Shown here one piece after another: positions 27,932 to 38,174 of a stretch of DNA of 64,000 bases; position 1 is the first letter of the stretch; the number at the start of each line of letters is the position of its first letter. The notes under the pieces are model-generated. The model saw only the letters and a program-made list of their open reading frames with translations. It did no database searches and was not told the DNA's origin. The translations under genes were made by a program, and so were the position numbers. This DNA comes from Leptospira neocaledonica (GTDB lineage: Bacteria > Spirochaetota > Leptospiria > Leptospirales > Leptospiraceae), in assembly GCF_002812205.1 (NCBI RefSeq), contig NZ_NPEA01000008.1:129434-193433 (forward strand), written 5' to 3'.

Positions 27932-30082
27932 TCAGTAGACGGTATTCATTCTCATGTAAACGCCGGGATTCCGTTTAATGTACTGGATGAGTTCGTTCTG
28001 AGAAATAGAGAACAATTCCGTTTCTGATTCTGCTTGGAACGTGTAATTAGATGCCAGCTTTTTAGATATCGAGTAGATCTCTCCCACGAAATCCCCGTCG
28101 GTCAACTCGGCCAATTTTTTGCCGTGTTGATATACGCTTACTTTTCCATGACGAATGATATACGCTTCGTGGTAAAACGCTTTTTCCGTGATAAGCACTG
28201 AACCTTTGTTCACCTTGGAAAGTCTCATGATCATCTCTAATTGAGTGACCTGATGGCTTGTAAGTCCTTTAAAATGACGTGAATCTAACAGTGTTTTCCA
28301 AGAGTTACTATCACGAATGCTGTTCAGTCGAATTAAGTTTTGTCTTAGGTCTGTATTTCTGATAAACTGTAGGAACTTGTTCTTTTCTATTGTAAGAGCT
28401 ACTACATCTGTTTCTGCAAAAACATCCGCAGCTCTAGGAAGATCCAAAACTAAAGAAGCTTCTCCGAAATATTCATACTGCCCGTATCGTTTAATGGGCG
28501 CTATATCGGAATCTCCTAGGAGTCCTTCGAACTTTACGTTTCCGGAAGCGATGATATAAAATTTATCACCTGGAGTTCCCTTTTTGATGATCTGGTCTCC
28601 ACGTTTATACTTTTCTTCGCGGACGATCAGTAGGAATTCCTTCGCCTTTTCAATTGGGAAACCGCTAAATATATCTATTTGGCTTAAGATATCGAGAAGG
28701 TTATAAGCCTCCATATGTTTCGGTGGAGTGATTTCCGGATAAACGGTGTTCTCAATCCCGAAACGAGCCAGTTTTAGTTTGGTCCCTGCAGGCATATCCG
28801 TTCTTGCGATATGATAGACTGTGATCTTTTCCTGGATCTCAGGAGCTAAACTTGCTAAATAACTGACTCTAGTATGAAGAGGAGGAATTCCAGCTTCATG
28901 ATAGATAATCCGTCTGTCCCAAGGGAATTCCTTCAAAAATTTCCAACGAGATTCAGGAAGAACTCCCTTCTCGTACATCTTATCGTGAACATCCGGCTCA
29001 TTTAAGTGATCCGAAGTATACACAAAGGATTGGTCTTGGAAAAAAAACTCGAATCCTACGGAAGGAATAGAATGTAATGCATAATGAAAATTGAATTCTC
29101 CACCGTTAATCATCGCAGGTCTTCCTATGATGATTTGTTGGAAATTGAAAAGTTCGAGTAATTCCTTACGCGGGATCTTAGTAAGAGCAGAATATTTACG
29201 GATAAAACTTTCCATCACTGTTGCTGTTGCGTGTATTGTGATTTTGGTTTCTTCCATAATTTTTTGGAAGGTACCTGCGTCATGATCTGCATGACAGTGA
29301 GTGAGAATCACATGGTTGATCAGTTTAGGATTCACATTGGACATGCGAAGCCACTCTGTAGAATTCACAGGTGGATCCACCATGATACCTTGGTGATTCA
29401 ACCAGATAATAAATCCGGAAGTATTATCTTCAGGATCGAATCCATGAGAAGGTCCAAGACAAGTAATTCCGAGCAAAGGAGCTTGGAATGGTTCTTTTAA
29501 TCTATGACCGATTTCATATTTAATATTGAATCCAACTTCTCCAGGAATCTCCGTCTCTTTTGTTCCGTCGGTAATTCTAAAATCACCGGAAGGAAGTTTA
29601 CGGATCAAAACCTTTCCTAGGTTGACCATATTATCCCGATCGAATACTTGGAAGTCGACTACGTCGTCTAGTCCTTTGTATCCTCTGAAATAAGCCATCT
29701 CCGCTTTCATATCAGGGAAACCGAAAGATTCCGCGCCATCTAGATATTCCGATTCCAGATTGATCTCTTCCGGACCCATTAATGATTCTTTAAGTACTGT
29801 AATGAGCTGATCTTTTTGTTCAGCCGTACAAATGATCGTGGTCTTTTTTTGTCTTAGAAAGAAGTTAAAATAAATAGGGAATTCAAGCTCTGCAGTGCTT
29901 ATCCCCTTTTCTACATGGAAAAATTTATTAGGAAGTATAAATACCAGGGGCGTCTTTTTTTCAGCCATCGTGTCTTTGATGGTCTCGGGAGGAGAGCCGA
30001 TCTGAAAGAAGCCCTCGCTTGTTTCGACTAGATACCCCCCTCTAGGAAGTTCTATATATCCCCTGGTTTGTTCTTTTAGCAT
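27932..30082 (-). CDS. Metallo-beta-lactamase hydrolase with two cNMP-binding domains
   Basis: 716 residues in three parts: an N-terminal region of about 180 residues without a recognised domain; a metallo-beta-lactamase fold (about 190-460) with the metal motif THCHADHD near residue 263 and downstream YTSDH; and two cyclic-nucleotide-binding domains at about 490-600 (KRGDQIIKKGTPGDKFYII, FGEASLVLDLPRAADVFA) and about 610-716 (VGEIYSISKKLASNY). The first cNMP domain keeps the GE-x(n)-R-A-A phosphate-binding cassette; the second is poorer. A hydrolase gated by cAMP or cGMP is the likely idea. No signal peptide. Confidence 0.88.
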   Translation of the reverse strand: MLKEQTRGYIELPRGGYLVETSEGFFQIGSPPETIKDTMAEKKTPLVFILPNKFFHVEKGISTAELEFPIYFNFFLRQKKTTIICTAEQKDQLITVLKESLMGPEEINLESEYLDGAESFGFPDMKAEMAYFRGYKGLDDVVDFQVFDRDNMVNLGKVLIRKLPSGDFRITDGTKETEIPGEVGFNIKYEIGHRLKEPFQAPLLGITCLGPSHGFDPEDNTSGFIIWLNHQGIMVDPPVNSTEWLRMSNVNPKLINHVILTHCHADHDAGTFQKIMEETKITIHATATVMESFIRKYSALTKIPRKELLELFNFQQIIIGRPAMINGGEFNFHYALHSIPSVGFEFFFQDQSFVYTSDHLNEPDVHDKMYEKGVLPESRWKFLKEFPWDRRIIYHEAGIPPLHTRVSYLASLAPEIQEKITVYHIARTDMPAGTKLKLARFGIENTVYPEITPPKHMEAYNLLDILSQIDIFSGFPIEKAKEFLLIVREEKYKRGDQIIKKGTPGDKFYIIASGNVKFEGLLGDSDIAPIKRYGQYEYFGEASLVLDLPRAADVFAETDVVALTIEKNKFLQFIRNTDLRQNLIRLNSIRDSNSWKTLLDSRHFKGLTSHQVTQLEMIMRLSKVNKGSVLITEKAFYHEAYIIRHGKVSVYQHGKKLAELTDGDFVGEIYSISKKLASNYTFQAESETELFSISQNELIQYIKRNPGVYMRMNTVY

Positions 30083-30113
30083 GGAAAATTCCGCCGCAGT
30101 CGAGATCGAATTT

Positions 30114-30428
30114 TTATTTATGTCTTTCGATGAAACTTTTGATTTGCGCCTTAGGAAGTGCTCCTATGATCTTATCCACCAATTGTCCGTCTTTAAAAAG
30201 TAGAAGGGTCGGCAAAGACTGGATATTTAATTTTTGCGCTGTGTCCTGGTTGTCGTCTACGTTTAATTTTTTAATTTTTAAGATATCATTCATCTCGGAC
30301 GAAAGCTCTTCCAGAACCGGGGAAACCATTCTACAAGGACCGCACCATTCGGCCCAGCAATCTACTAGAACCATGCCCCCGTTGATCTCGGAACTGAAAG
30401 TTGAATCGTTTATTTCGGTCAATGCCAT
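30114..30428 (-). CDS. trxA: Thioredoxin
   Basis: 104 residues, the exact family length, with the redox site WAEWCGPCRM (Cys29, Cys32), the cis-Pro in QSLPTLLLF and GALPKAQI near the end. It is a cytoplasmic dithiol reductant for ribonucleotide reductase, methionine sulfoxide reductase and others. It lies between the cNMP hydrolase and an unknown coiled-coil gene, both on the same strand. Confidence 0.97.
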   Translation of the reverse strand: MALTEINDSTFSSEINGGMVLVDCWAEWCGPCRMVSPVLEELSSEMNDILKIKKLNVDDNQDTAQKLNIQSLPTLLLFKDGQLVDKIIGALPKAQIKSFIERHK

Positions 30429-30481
30429 GAGTTAGATTTTCTCCTGTTTTTTTCCCACTCTTTATAACAAATTGGACGGGT

Positions 30482-31291
30482 CTATTTCTTCTTTTTCTTC
30501 TTTTCCTTCTCGGCTTCTATCGCTTCTACCTTTTCTTTTAGGGATTCTATCAGGGTTTTTGTCTTTCCCAGGTCCTCCGTTTCGCCTGTGGTTTGGAGGA
30601 TTTTACGGTTTACCTCCAAAAGGGATATGGATTTCTTCAGATCCCCGGCGTCCTGGGTGGACAAATCGAATTTGGCCCGATACTCCTGAGCGGCAAAGTT
30701 ACAAAGTTCCAGGATTAAATTATAGTGTTCCTGTCTTGGGTAATAAAACGGATTCTCTAAGTCTCTTTCCTTCTCAAAAGCCCGAAAGTCAAAAAGATTC
30801 TTACTAAGTATGGCGATTTTAAAATGTATCTCAGGAAAACTCCATTTCCATTTGGAGTTAGAGCCAAATGCCTCGATCGTATTCGAAGTACAGGTCCGAA
30901 GTCCCTTTACGTAATTCAGTCTTTGGAGAGGATTAAATTCCAGGATTTTAGCGAGAAGGTCCTTATTTTCCCCCAGACCAGACTCAAAGTCGGTTCCTAC
31001 TACTTTCTCCATAAAGGAGATCGCGCTATAAATTTCTTTCCTCCCTTGATTGAGGTAGGTATCCGATTTCAGATCCAAGATCGCTACGGAGATCTCATTG
31101 ATAAGAAGGCAGGTATTTATGTTTTTGATAGAATTTAAGGAAAGAGCCACATTGAAGTAAGCTTCCATTTTAGGATCTTTTCTGGATTGGGCTTTTAGAA
31201 GATTTCCTTCCTTCTTCAAATCTTCTAAAAATGCGCGAAAATCCGCCAGTTTCTCCTGAAATTCTTGCTTCTGTTCCTTAGTAAGAGCCAT
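30482..31291 (-). CDS. Alpha-helical hypothetical protein
   Basis: 269 residues, mostly helical and charged, with no membrane segment or signal. The N terminus is a coiled coil ([19 protein letters not shown]) and the C terminus a lysine run ([11 protein letters not shown]). No domain recognised. A 55-residue ORF lies five bases upstream on the same strand, so the pair is probably one unit. Cytoplasmic location is inferred. Confidence 0.75.
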   Translation of the reverse strand: MALTKEQKQEFQEKLADFRAFLEDLKKEGNLLKAQSRKDPKMEAYFNVALSLNSIKNINTCLLINEISVAILDLKSDTYLNQGRKEIYSAISFMEKVVGTDFESGLGENKDLLAKILEFNPLQRLNYVKGLRTCTSNTIEAFGSNSKWKWSFPEIHFKIAILSKNLFDFRAFEKERDLENPFYYPRQEHYNLILELCNFAAQEYRAKFDLSTQDAGDLKKSISLLEVNRKILQTTGETEDLGKTKTLIESLKEKVEAIEAEKEKKKKKK

Positions 31292-31296
31292 TCTAA

Positions 31297-31464
31297 TTAT
31301 ACCTGCACATTTATCAGACTTCCGACAGAAAGGGCGTACATATAATCGGAATTGGGAGTATTCTCCGCTTTTTTCCGATCTTCTTCTTTTTCTTCCTCTC
31401 CACCAGGTTCTCGAACTGGAAGCGGAACGGAGATGGAATCTAAGGGGCTGGATTCTATTCTCAT
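31297..31464 (-). CDS. Small 55-residue ORF upstream of the helical protein
   Basis: ATG at 31464 to TAA at 31297, giving 55 residues: [17 protein letters not shown], an acidic-basic middle ([12 protein letters not shown]) and the end [15 protein letters not shown]. It stops five bases before the next gene's ATG. The frame stays open about 60 bases further upstream ([13 protein letters not shown]) without an ATG, GTG or TTG, so the true start may differ. No family is recognised. Protein-like codon use and the tight spacing are the support. Confidence 0.5.
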   Translation of the reverse strand: MRIESSPLDSISVPLPVREPGGEEEKEEDRKKAENTPNSDYMYALSVGSLINVQV

Positions 31465-31580
31465 AAACTCGTCCGTTTGCCGTTCTATCTGAACCGAAGT
31501 CCCAATAGAATTATCGGCTTGTTCCTACTAACTATTTGACATATATTACAGAGGCAAAATCCTAACTAAGGAGATAGTAT

Positions 31581-31826
31581 ATGTACGCACCACTCGCATT
31601 TTTAAATTTAGGCCCTTGGGAAATCTTTTTCATACTAGGTTTAGCTCTCCTGCTTTTCGGGGGCAAGCGACTTCCCTCTTTAGCTAAGGATTTAGGAGAC
31701 GGAATCCGCCAATTCCGCAAGTCTCTTTCTGGAGATTCCGAATCTGAATCCGCTAAAATCCAGGAACCTGAAACTAAACCGACGGCTCCGACTTCTTCCC
31801 CTAAAAAATCCAAAAAATCCGCTTAA
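31581..31826 (+). CDS. tatA: Twin-arginine translocase subunit TatA
   Basis: 81 residues with the TatA/TatE plan: short N terminus, one transmembrane helix (WEIFFILGLALLLFGGKRLP with the F-G hinge) and an amphipathic helix (LAKDLGDGIRQFRKSL), then a Ser/Pro/Lys tail. TatA multimers form the export pore for folded proteins. AAGGAG lies at good distance before the ATG. TatC follows 127 bases later. No separate TatB is seen in the window, so this protein may serve both roles. Confidence 0.93.
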   Translation: MYAPLAFLNLGPWEIFFILGLALLLFGGKRLPSLAKDLGDGIRQFRKSLSGDSESESAKIQEPETKPTAPTSSPKKSKKSA

Positions 31827-31834
31827 TAACACGA

Positions 31835-31927
31835 TTTCGCACTGAGAACACAAAGTTCGCTGAGATAGTTTTAGGAGAAAGTTCTCCGTATTTTAACCTC
31901 TGTGTTCTCCGTGAACTCTGTGCGAAA
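31835..31927. repeat. Imperfect palindromic repeat between tatA and tatC
   Basis: The outer arms start TTTCGCACTGAG and end CTCTGTGCGAAA; next to them are AGAACACAAAGTTC and its partner GTTCTCCGTGAAC. At the centre GGAGAA-AG-TTCTCC forms a small hairpin. The same CACAGAG/CTCTGTG vocabulary recurs at 33889-34045. A family of dispersed intergenic palindromes is likely. Confidence 0.65.
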
Positions 31928-31953
31928 CCTTATGTTAATTCCAACCTTTCGAT

Positions 31954-32757
31954 ATGCCTTCTAAAAAAAAGAGCCTTTCAAGTAGCGAAACCAAGCAACC
32001 TTCCATCTCCGCATCTGAGGAAAGTCTTCCTCATGACAGAGAAAAGTTTATGACTTTGGGGGAACATTTAGAGGAACTTCGTTCCGTTCTGATACGTTCC
32101 ATTCTGGTATTTACAGTTTTTTTCGTGGCAGCTTTGTATTTCGGAGAAGAACTACATAAGATAGTCATTAAACCATACAAGAATATTTTGGGAGAATCCG
32201 CGACATTCTACCAAATCAAACTCATGGCTCCTTTCATGGTTTATCTAAGAACAGGATTTATGGTTTCTATCCTGATCACCTTTCCTTTCGCATTAGCGTT
32301 TTTATGGGGATTTGTTTCTCCTGCATTAGAACCAAGGGCTGCCAGGCTCGGAAAAGCACTTATCGCATTCTCGACTGTTCTATTTTGGCTGGGAGTCTGG
32401 TTATGCTGGGCCCAAGCATTTGAAAGTTTCCTGAAAATATTTTTAGTCACTGTTCGCCCTTTAGATATAGAAACTAGGCTCCCGATAGACGAGTACTATG
32501 ATGTATTCTTTAATATGCATCTGATCTTCGGATTGTCTTTCCAGCTTCCGGTGATCATGGTTTTACTCGCGGCCGTTGGAATATTAAAACTTTCTTTTTT
32601 ACTCAAACATTGGAGAGAAGCATTCATAGGAATCGCATTTGCAGCGGCAGTCTTGTCCCCTGGACCGGACGTAATCTCCATGTTGATGTTATTCGTTCCA
32701 CTACTTGTCTTGTTTGCGATTTCGTTGGTGCTCATCGCAATCATAGAGAGGAAATGA
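31954..32757 (+). CDS. tatC: Twin-arginine translocase subunit TatC
   Basis: 267 residues with six transmembrane helices and the family's start motif [17 protein letters not shown], plus [14 protein letters not shown] and [19 protein letters not shown] near the end. TatC is the receptor for twin-arginine signal peptides. A Ser/Lys-rich N-terminal extension of about 30 residues precedes the core. There is no evident Shine-Dalgarno sequence before the ATG. The next gene starts one base after its stop. Confidence 0.96.
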   Translation: MPSKKKSLSSSETKQPSISASEESLPHDREKFMTLGEHLEELRSVLIRSILVFTVFFVAALYFGEELHKIVIKPYKNILGESATFYQIKLMAPFMVYLRTGFMVSILITFPFALAFLWGFVSPALEPRAARLGKALIAFSTVLFWLGVWLCWAQAFESFLKIFLVTVRPLDIETRLPIDEYYDVFFNMHLIFGLSFQLPVIMVLLAAVGILKLSFLLKHWREAFIGIAFAAAVLSPGPDVISMLMLFVPLLVLFAISLVLIAIIERK

Positions 32758-32758
32758 G

Positions 32759-33859
32759 TTGTTTCCGAATATCCAGTCCAAGCATAAATTAGCATTCGCT
32801 TCTTTTACTGCTTCTTTCGTATTATTTTTATCTTATCTACTTTTAGATGATTTTCTTTTTGGAGAAGAGATCAGAAAAGAATTAAGAGCATTCGTTTGGA
32901 TCCGCCTAAGTGTCGGACTTTTCTTTTCTGTTATACTTGGAATACTCACCTATTATCTTTTAAATTTAAGTTTTAAATCTCTCAAATCTATTTCCCAACT
33001 TTTACAGAACTGGACGCAAGATGTGTATGAGGATTCGGGAGAAATTGAAAGAGAAGACGAATTAGGTGAACTTGCTAGACATTTCCGGATCGCTCTTTAT
33101 CAGAAAAAGACCAAAGAAGAAACCGTTTCCCAGGAATCCTTAAACAAAAAGGAAAGAGAGCTCTCCGACCAGATCCAGAAATTTTTCCATAAGATTAGGC
33201 TTCATAAGATCAAAAATCTGGACATTACCGTATTTCCTCGCTCTAGCGACAGTGGGGATTCAGATTATGCAAATATCATTCCCACCGCTGACGGCTGTTT
33301 TGGAGTATTAGCAGGTTTCCCGAACCATGGAGCAATTGAGTCTTCTCTTAAGGCAAGATTAGAAGGTATGATCTCTCTCGCTCAAGAAACCACCGGCTTA
33401 AGAGGAGAAGATCTACTCTATAAAATGGATCGTGCACTCAGATCCACGCCGATCTCTTATCTAAACCTAACACTTTTCTATTTAGAGACCAGGAACGGAG
33501 AAGCCGGTATTTTACAGTTCCAAAAACTTCCTGCTCTCGTCCACCAGAGCGGTAAAACGACCACATTACCGATCTCTAAACAAGTATTTTATGATTTTAG
33601 AAGTACTACAAGGGATGTTAAAAAGATAAAAGTCAGACCTGGAGAATATTTAGTATTCCTAAGCGATAGACTGACTGAACTAACAAGCTCCGCTGGTGTA
33701 GCCCCACTTCTCATCCAACTCCAAAACTGGAGTTCGGGAAGAGAATATAAGAACTCCAGAGAACTCACTTTGGACTTCGGTAGATTTTTAGAAATGGAAT
33801 CGGGCAAAAAGGGACTTTCTAAGGCGGCTATTTTGACCGTTGGCAGAGTCAGGGATTAA
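32759..33859 (+). CDS. Membrane PP2C/RsbU-like protein, probably inactive
   Basis: 366 residues from a TTG start one base after the tatC stop, with GAGAGGAAATGAG as ribosome site. Two transmembrane helices (about residues 10-28 and 47-69) are followed by a HAMP-like linker (REDELGELARHF), a coiled coil and a SpoIIE/RsbU-type PP2C domain (about 150-366). The motif normally reading A-D-V-x-G-H-G is LAGFPNHG here, so the metal-binding Asp is lost, while the later T/S-D-G-x-x-E motif survives as LSDRLTEL. A regulatory pseudophosphatase is likely. Confidence 0.78.
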   Translation: MFPNIQSKHKLAFASFTASFVLFLSYLLLDDFLFGEEIRKELRAFVWIRLSVGLFFSVILGILTYYLLNLSFKSLKSISQLLQNWTQDVYEDSGEIEREDELGELARHFRIALYQKKTKEETVSQESLNKKERELSDQIQKFFHKIRLHKIKNLDITVFPRSSDSGDSDYANIIPTADGCFGVLAGFPNHGAIESSLKARLEGMISLAQETTGLRGEDLLYKMDRALRSTPISYLNLTLFYLETRNGEAGILQFQKLPALVHQSGKTTTLPISKQVFYDFRSTTRDVKKIKVRPGEYLVFLSDRLTELTSSAGVAPLLIQLQNWSSGREYKNSRELTLDFGRFLEMESGKKGLSKAAILTVGRVRD

Positions 33860-34119
33860 AGACACAAAGGAAAAAAGAGATACAGTGTTTTTGTCACACA
33901 GAGGCACAAAGCCTCTGAGATTATAAATCTCGGCTAAAATAGACTTTAAAATTTGAAAACTCTCTGTGACTCCCGTGTCTCTGTGTGAAAACCGCTCCGT
34001 GGCTCAAAGTAAACTTCGTGATCTCTATGTGAACCTTGCGATCGACCACAGACTAATATTCATTTTTCAGAATAGATCTAAAAATATAAAACAAAGCGTA
34101 TCCTTTCTTGTCTAACTAG
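33860..34119. repeat. Intergenic region with degenerate CACAGAG palindromes
   Basis: No gene is seen in the 339 bases between 33860 and 34198. At 33889-34045 are arms TTTTGTCACACAGAGGCAC and GTGTCTCTGTGTGAAAAC facing each other. Inside are small hairpins GAGGC-ACAAA-GCCTC and GAGAT-TATAA-ATCTC. A further CTCTATGTGAACC copy follows. The vocabulary matches the repeat between tatA and tatC. Confidence 0.6.
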
Positions 34120-34144
34120 GGAAATTTTCAGACTGAAAATTTCC
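34120..34144. promoter_or_regulatory. Perfect 25-bp palindrome, candidate operator
   Basis: GGAAATTTTCAG, one central A, and CTGAAAATTTCC make a perfect palindrome that ends 54 bases before the alcohol dehydrogenase start. The length and symmetry fit a dimeric repressor or activator site. A hairpin role is unlikely because the centre is a single base. Confidence 0.55.
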
Positions 34145-34198
34145 GAATTTCCTTCCACTTGAAGTTCATACAATATTTAATCCAAAACGAGGAACAAA

Positions 34199-35245
34199 AT
34201 GATCCCATCAAAAGGTTATGCTGCCGCCGTTTCAAAGGCTCCTTTGGCACCTTTTCAATTTGATAGAAGAGACGCTAAAGACGAAGATGTAGTCATCGAT
34301 ATTCAATACTGTGGTATTTGTCATTCGGATATACACCAAGCAAGAGACGAATGGGGAGGATCCATTTTCCCCATGGTCCCAGGACATGAGATAACAGGTG
34401 TTGTATCGAAAGTCGGCGCAAAAGTTACAAAGTTTAAAGTAGGTGATAAGGTAGGAGTCGGATGTTTCGTAGACTCTTGCAGAGAATGCGAACAATGCAA
34501 AGCAGGTTTGGAACAATTCTGCGAAACAGGAATGAGCGCCACTTATAATGGAAGAGAACAGGATAGAAAGACTCCAACGTATGGCGGATATTCTAATAAG
34601 ATCGTAGTGGATCAGAACTATGTATTAAGAATTCCTGATAATCTTCCTCTCGATGCAGCGGCTCCCCTACTTTGCGCCGGGATTACTTTATATTCACCTC
34701 TTGCTCATTGGAAAGCAGGCCCAGGTAAAAAAGTAGCGATCATCGGTCTTGGTGGACTTGGCCATATGGGTGTTAAGATCGCTCACGCATTAGGTGCAGA
34801 AGTTACTGTACTCAGCCAATCCAATAAAAAGGAAGCAGATGCAAAACGTTTAGGCGCAGATCATTTTTATGCTACTTCAGAAAAAAGCACATTCGCCAAG
34901 TTAAGAGGACGTTTTGATCTGATCATCAATACCGTTTCTATGCCTATGGACTGGAACGCTTATCTCAGTTTATTGAGAATAGATGGTTCTATGGTAGTTG
35001 TAGGTGTTCCGGATGAGCAAGTGCCAATCGGAGCATTCTCTCTGATTGCCGGTCGTAAAAGTCTTGCCGGCTCTCTAATCGGTGGAATCGCAGAAACCCA
35101 AGAGATGTTGGATTTTTGCGGAAAGCATAATATCACCAGCGATATTGAATTGATCCCGATCCAAAAAGTAAATGAGGCTTATGAAAGAGTCGTTAAAAGC
35201 GATGTGCGTTACAGATTTGTGATAGATATCGCTAGTTTGAATTAA
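34199..35245 (+). CDS. Zinc-dependent NAD(P) alcohol dehydrogenase (CAD/YahK type)
   Basis: 348 residues. Catalytic zinc ligands lie in [10 protein letters not shown] and PGHEITG; the structural zinc site is [15 protein letters not shown] with four Cys. The cofactor domain has [17 protein letters not shown]. The pattern matches cinnamyl-alcohol/aldehyde-reductase-like members (YahK, AdhC) that reduce diverse aldehydes, usually with NADPH. GAGGAA precedes the ATG. It is a single-gene unit behind a 25-bp palindrome and before a hairpin. Confidence 0.95.
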   Translation: MIPSKGYAAAVSKAPLAPFQFDRRDAKDEDVVIDIQYCGICHSDIHQARDEWGGSIFPMVPGHEITGVVSKVGAKVTKFKVGDKVGVGCFVDSCRECEQCKAGLEQFCETGMSATYNGREQDRKTPTYGGYSNKIVVDQNYVLRIPDNLPLDAAAPLLCAGITLYSPLAHWKAGPGKKVAIIGLGGLGHMGVKIAHALGAEVTVLSQSNKKEADAKRLGADHFYATSEKSTFAKLRGRFDLIINTVSMPMDWNAYLSLLRIDGSMVVVGVPDEQVPIGAFSLIAGRKSLAGSLIGGIAETQEMLDFCGKHNITSDIELIPIQKVNEAYERVVKSDVRYRFVIDIASLN

Positions 35246-35276
35246 AGGGTACTGAAAACTAGAGGAAAAGATTTAT

Positions 35277-35318
35277 AGAATTCTTTGCTCATAAAAAAAT
35301 CTATGTGCAAAGAATTCT
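35277..35318. terminator. Hairpin between convergent genes
   Basis: AGAATTCTTTGC and GCAAAGAATTCT form a perfect 12-bp stem around an 18-base loop, 31 bases after the alcohol dehydrogenase stop and before the convergent lipoprotein gene. It could end transcripts from either side, but the T runs are weak. Confidence 0.55.
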
Positions 35319-35335
35319 GATCAAATTATAAAAGA

Positions 35336-35356
35336 ATTAGGATTAAATCTCCTAAT
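35336..35356 (-). terminator. Terminator of the lipoprotein gene
   Basis: Read leftward, ATTAGGA, a seven-base loop and TCCTAAT form a stem followed by TCTTTTATAATTT, 12 bases after the stop at 35369. Confidence 0.5.
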
Positions 35357-35368
35357 CCCCTATACATT

Positions 35369-36019
35369 TTAATGCTGTTCTACAGCGATGATTTCTTGGC
35401 TCAATTTATTAGCTATAAATTTGCCGTAAGCTTGGCCATAGTTTCTAAATAGATCACCTTGGATATCATCATCAAAAGAAGTATAGAAAAAGCCTGCGAT
35501 TAAGGAGGTTACTCCTAATGTTAAGAGCCAGTCTACTCCTTCTACCCAGGTTCTACCTATATCCGATTGGTTAATCTTATAGTTAACTGGAATGACTCCT
35601 TGTTTTAATACCTGATTATTCGATTTTTTGATACTGTAATTGGTATCTAAATTTGCATAATACTTATAACCATTCCAACCTGGCATAAAGATATATACAC
35701 CCGGCCAGCTAATGAAGTAGTTCGCAATTGAACCGTCGTATTTTACAATCGGGGAAACTTCTATTATTAAATCCGCTTTTGTTGCCGGATTATATGGGAA
35801 TAATATTTCGAAATTACCGGTCGCGCGAAGTGCGATTACGACTTCCTCGATGTGTTTTTCTTCTATCTGATTCCTAGCTTGTACTTGAATTCCGATGCGG
35901 TGTTTTTTTACGCCTGCAGAATAGCTAGCATAATAATCGTTTATATTCTGGACTTTTAACGCATAAGTACATGAGCTAAATGCCCACAATAATAGTAATA
36001 GTAAACTTGCTTTTTTCAT
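35369..36019 (-). CDS. Lipoprotein, unknown
   Basis: 216 residues. MKKASLLLLLLWAFSSC is a clear lipoprotein signal with Cys17. The mature part includes KADLIIEVSPIVKYDGS, FISWPGVYIFMPGWNGY and, near residue 165, a hydrophobic stretch (WLLTLGVTSLIAGFFY) that may dip into the membrane. AGGAGAC precedes the ATG. No family named. It is a single gene with its own terminator; the 277 bases upstream hold no gene. Confidence 0.78.
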   Translation of the reverse strand: MKKASLLLLLLWAFSSCTYALKVQNINDYYASYSAGVKKHRIGIQVQARNQIEEKHIEEVVIALRATGNFEILFPYNPATKADLIIEVSPIVKYDGSIANYFISWPGVYIFMPGWNGYKYYANLDTNYSIKKSNNQVLKQGVIPVNYKINQSDIGRTWVEGVDWLLTLGVTSLIAGFFYTSFDDDIQGDLFRNYGQAYGKFIANKLSQEIIAVEQH

Positions 36020-36296
36020 AGTCTCCTGTCTGTGATATAAAAGAACGCAAAAATAGGCACATTTTCGAATTCTTGTTTAGCCTGAATTATTTCCATCAAG
36101 CATTCATCCAACATGCCATAAATTGCATGAAGTGACTCTGTAATGACGGATTTTTCAAACATAAAAATAGACACGTTATGAGCAATGATTATATATACGA
36201 GAGTATGGAATTTTAATTATAGAAGATATCCCTATGGGGACAAACCGGACAAATATCCGGAGAATCCCTCAAAATAGTAGTGAAGTTAAGTGTCTT

Positions 36297-37568
<1,272 letters not shown>

Positions 37569-37580
37569 GGGATCCCCCTA

Positions 37581-38174
37581 TCAGTTCTTTTGACGCTCTA
37601 TAGAAATTACGGAATCAATGATCCCGTATTTTTGGGCTTCTTCCGGAGTCATGTAAAGATCCCTTTCGGTATCTTTTTGAACTTCTTCGATTGTTTTGCC
37701 CGTATGTTTAGAGTACAACCCGTTCAGCACTTGTTTCAGTTTCAGAACTTCCTTCGCTTGGATAGCGATATCGGAAGCCTGGCCTGTTGCTCCGCCTGTG
37801 GGTTGGTGCATCATGATCCTAGAATGAGGAAGAGCTGATCTTTTGCCCTTTGCCCCGCCTGCCAGAAGAAGTGCCGCCATAGAAGAAGCCTGACCAATAC
37901 AAAGTGTACGAACGTCGGCCTTAATATACTGCATAGTATCATAAATGGCAAGCCCGGAAGATACATATCCGCCCGGGGAATTTAGATATAAATAGATGTC
38001 TCTGTCCGGATTTTCCGCGTCCAGGAACAGTAGTTGGGCGATGATTACGTTCGCGTAATCGTCAGAAATTGCGTCACCTAGAAAGATAATTCTGTCCTTT
38101 AAGAGGCGGGAAAATACGTCATACCGCATTTCTCCGCGACCGGTTTGCTCTATAACTGTAGGAATTATTGCCAT
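37581..38174 (-). CDS. clpP: ClpP protease subunit
   Basis: 197 residues. Catalytic Ser98 in [14 protein letters not shown], His123 in MMHQPTGG, and the Asp in [18 protein letters not shown] complete the serine-protease triad. The N-terminal [19 protein letters not shown] is typical. Fourteen copies form the proteolytic barrel for ClpX or ClpA/C. It overlaps the trigger-factor gene by ten bases, so the two are translationally coupled. Confidence 0.98.
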   Translation of the reverse strand: MAIIPTVIEQTGRGEMRYDVFSRLLKDRIIFLGDAISDDYANVIIAQLLFLDAENPDRDIYLYLNSPGGYVSSGLAIYDTMQYIKADVRTLCIGQASSMAALLLAGGAKGKRSALPHSRIMMHQPTGGATGQASDIAIQAKEVLKLKQVLNGLYSKHTGKTIEEVQKDTERDLYMTPEEAQKYGIIDSVISIERQKN

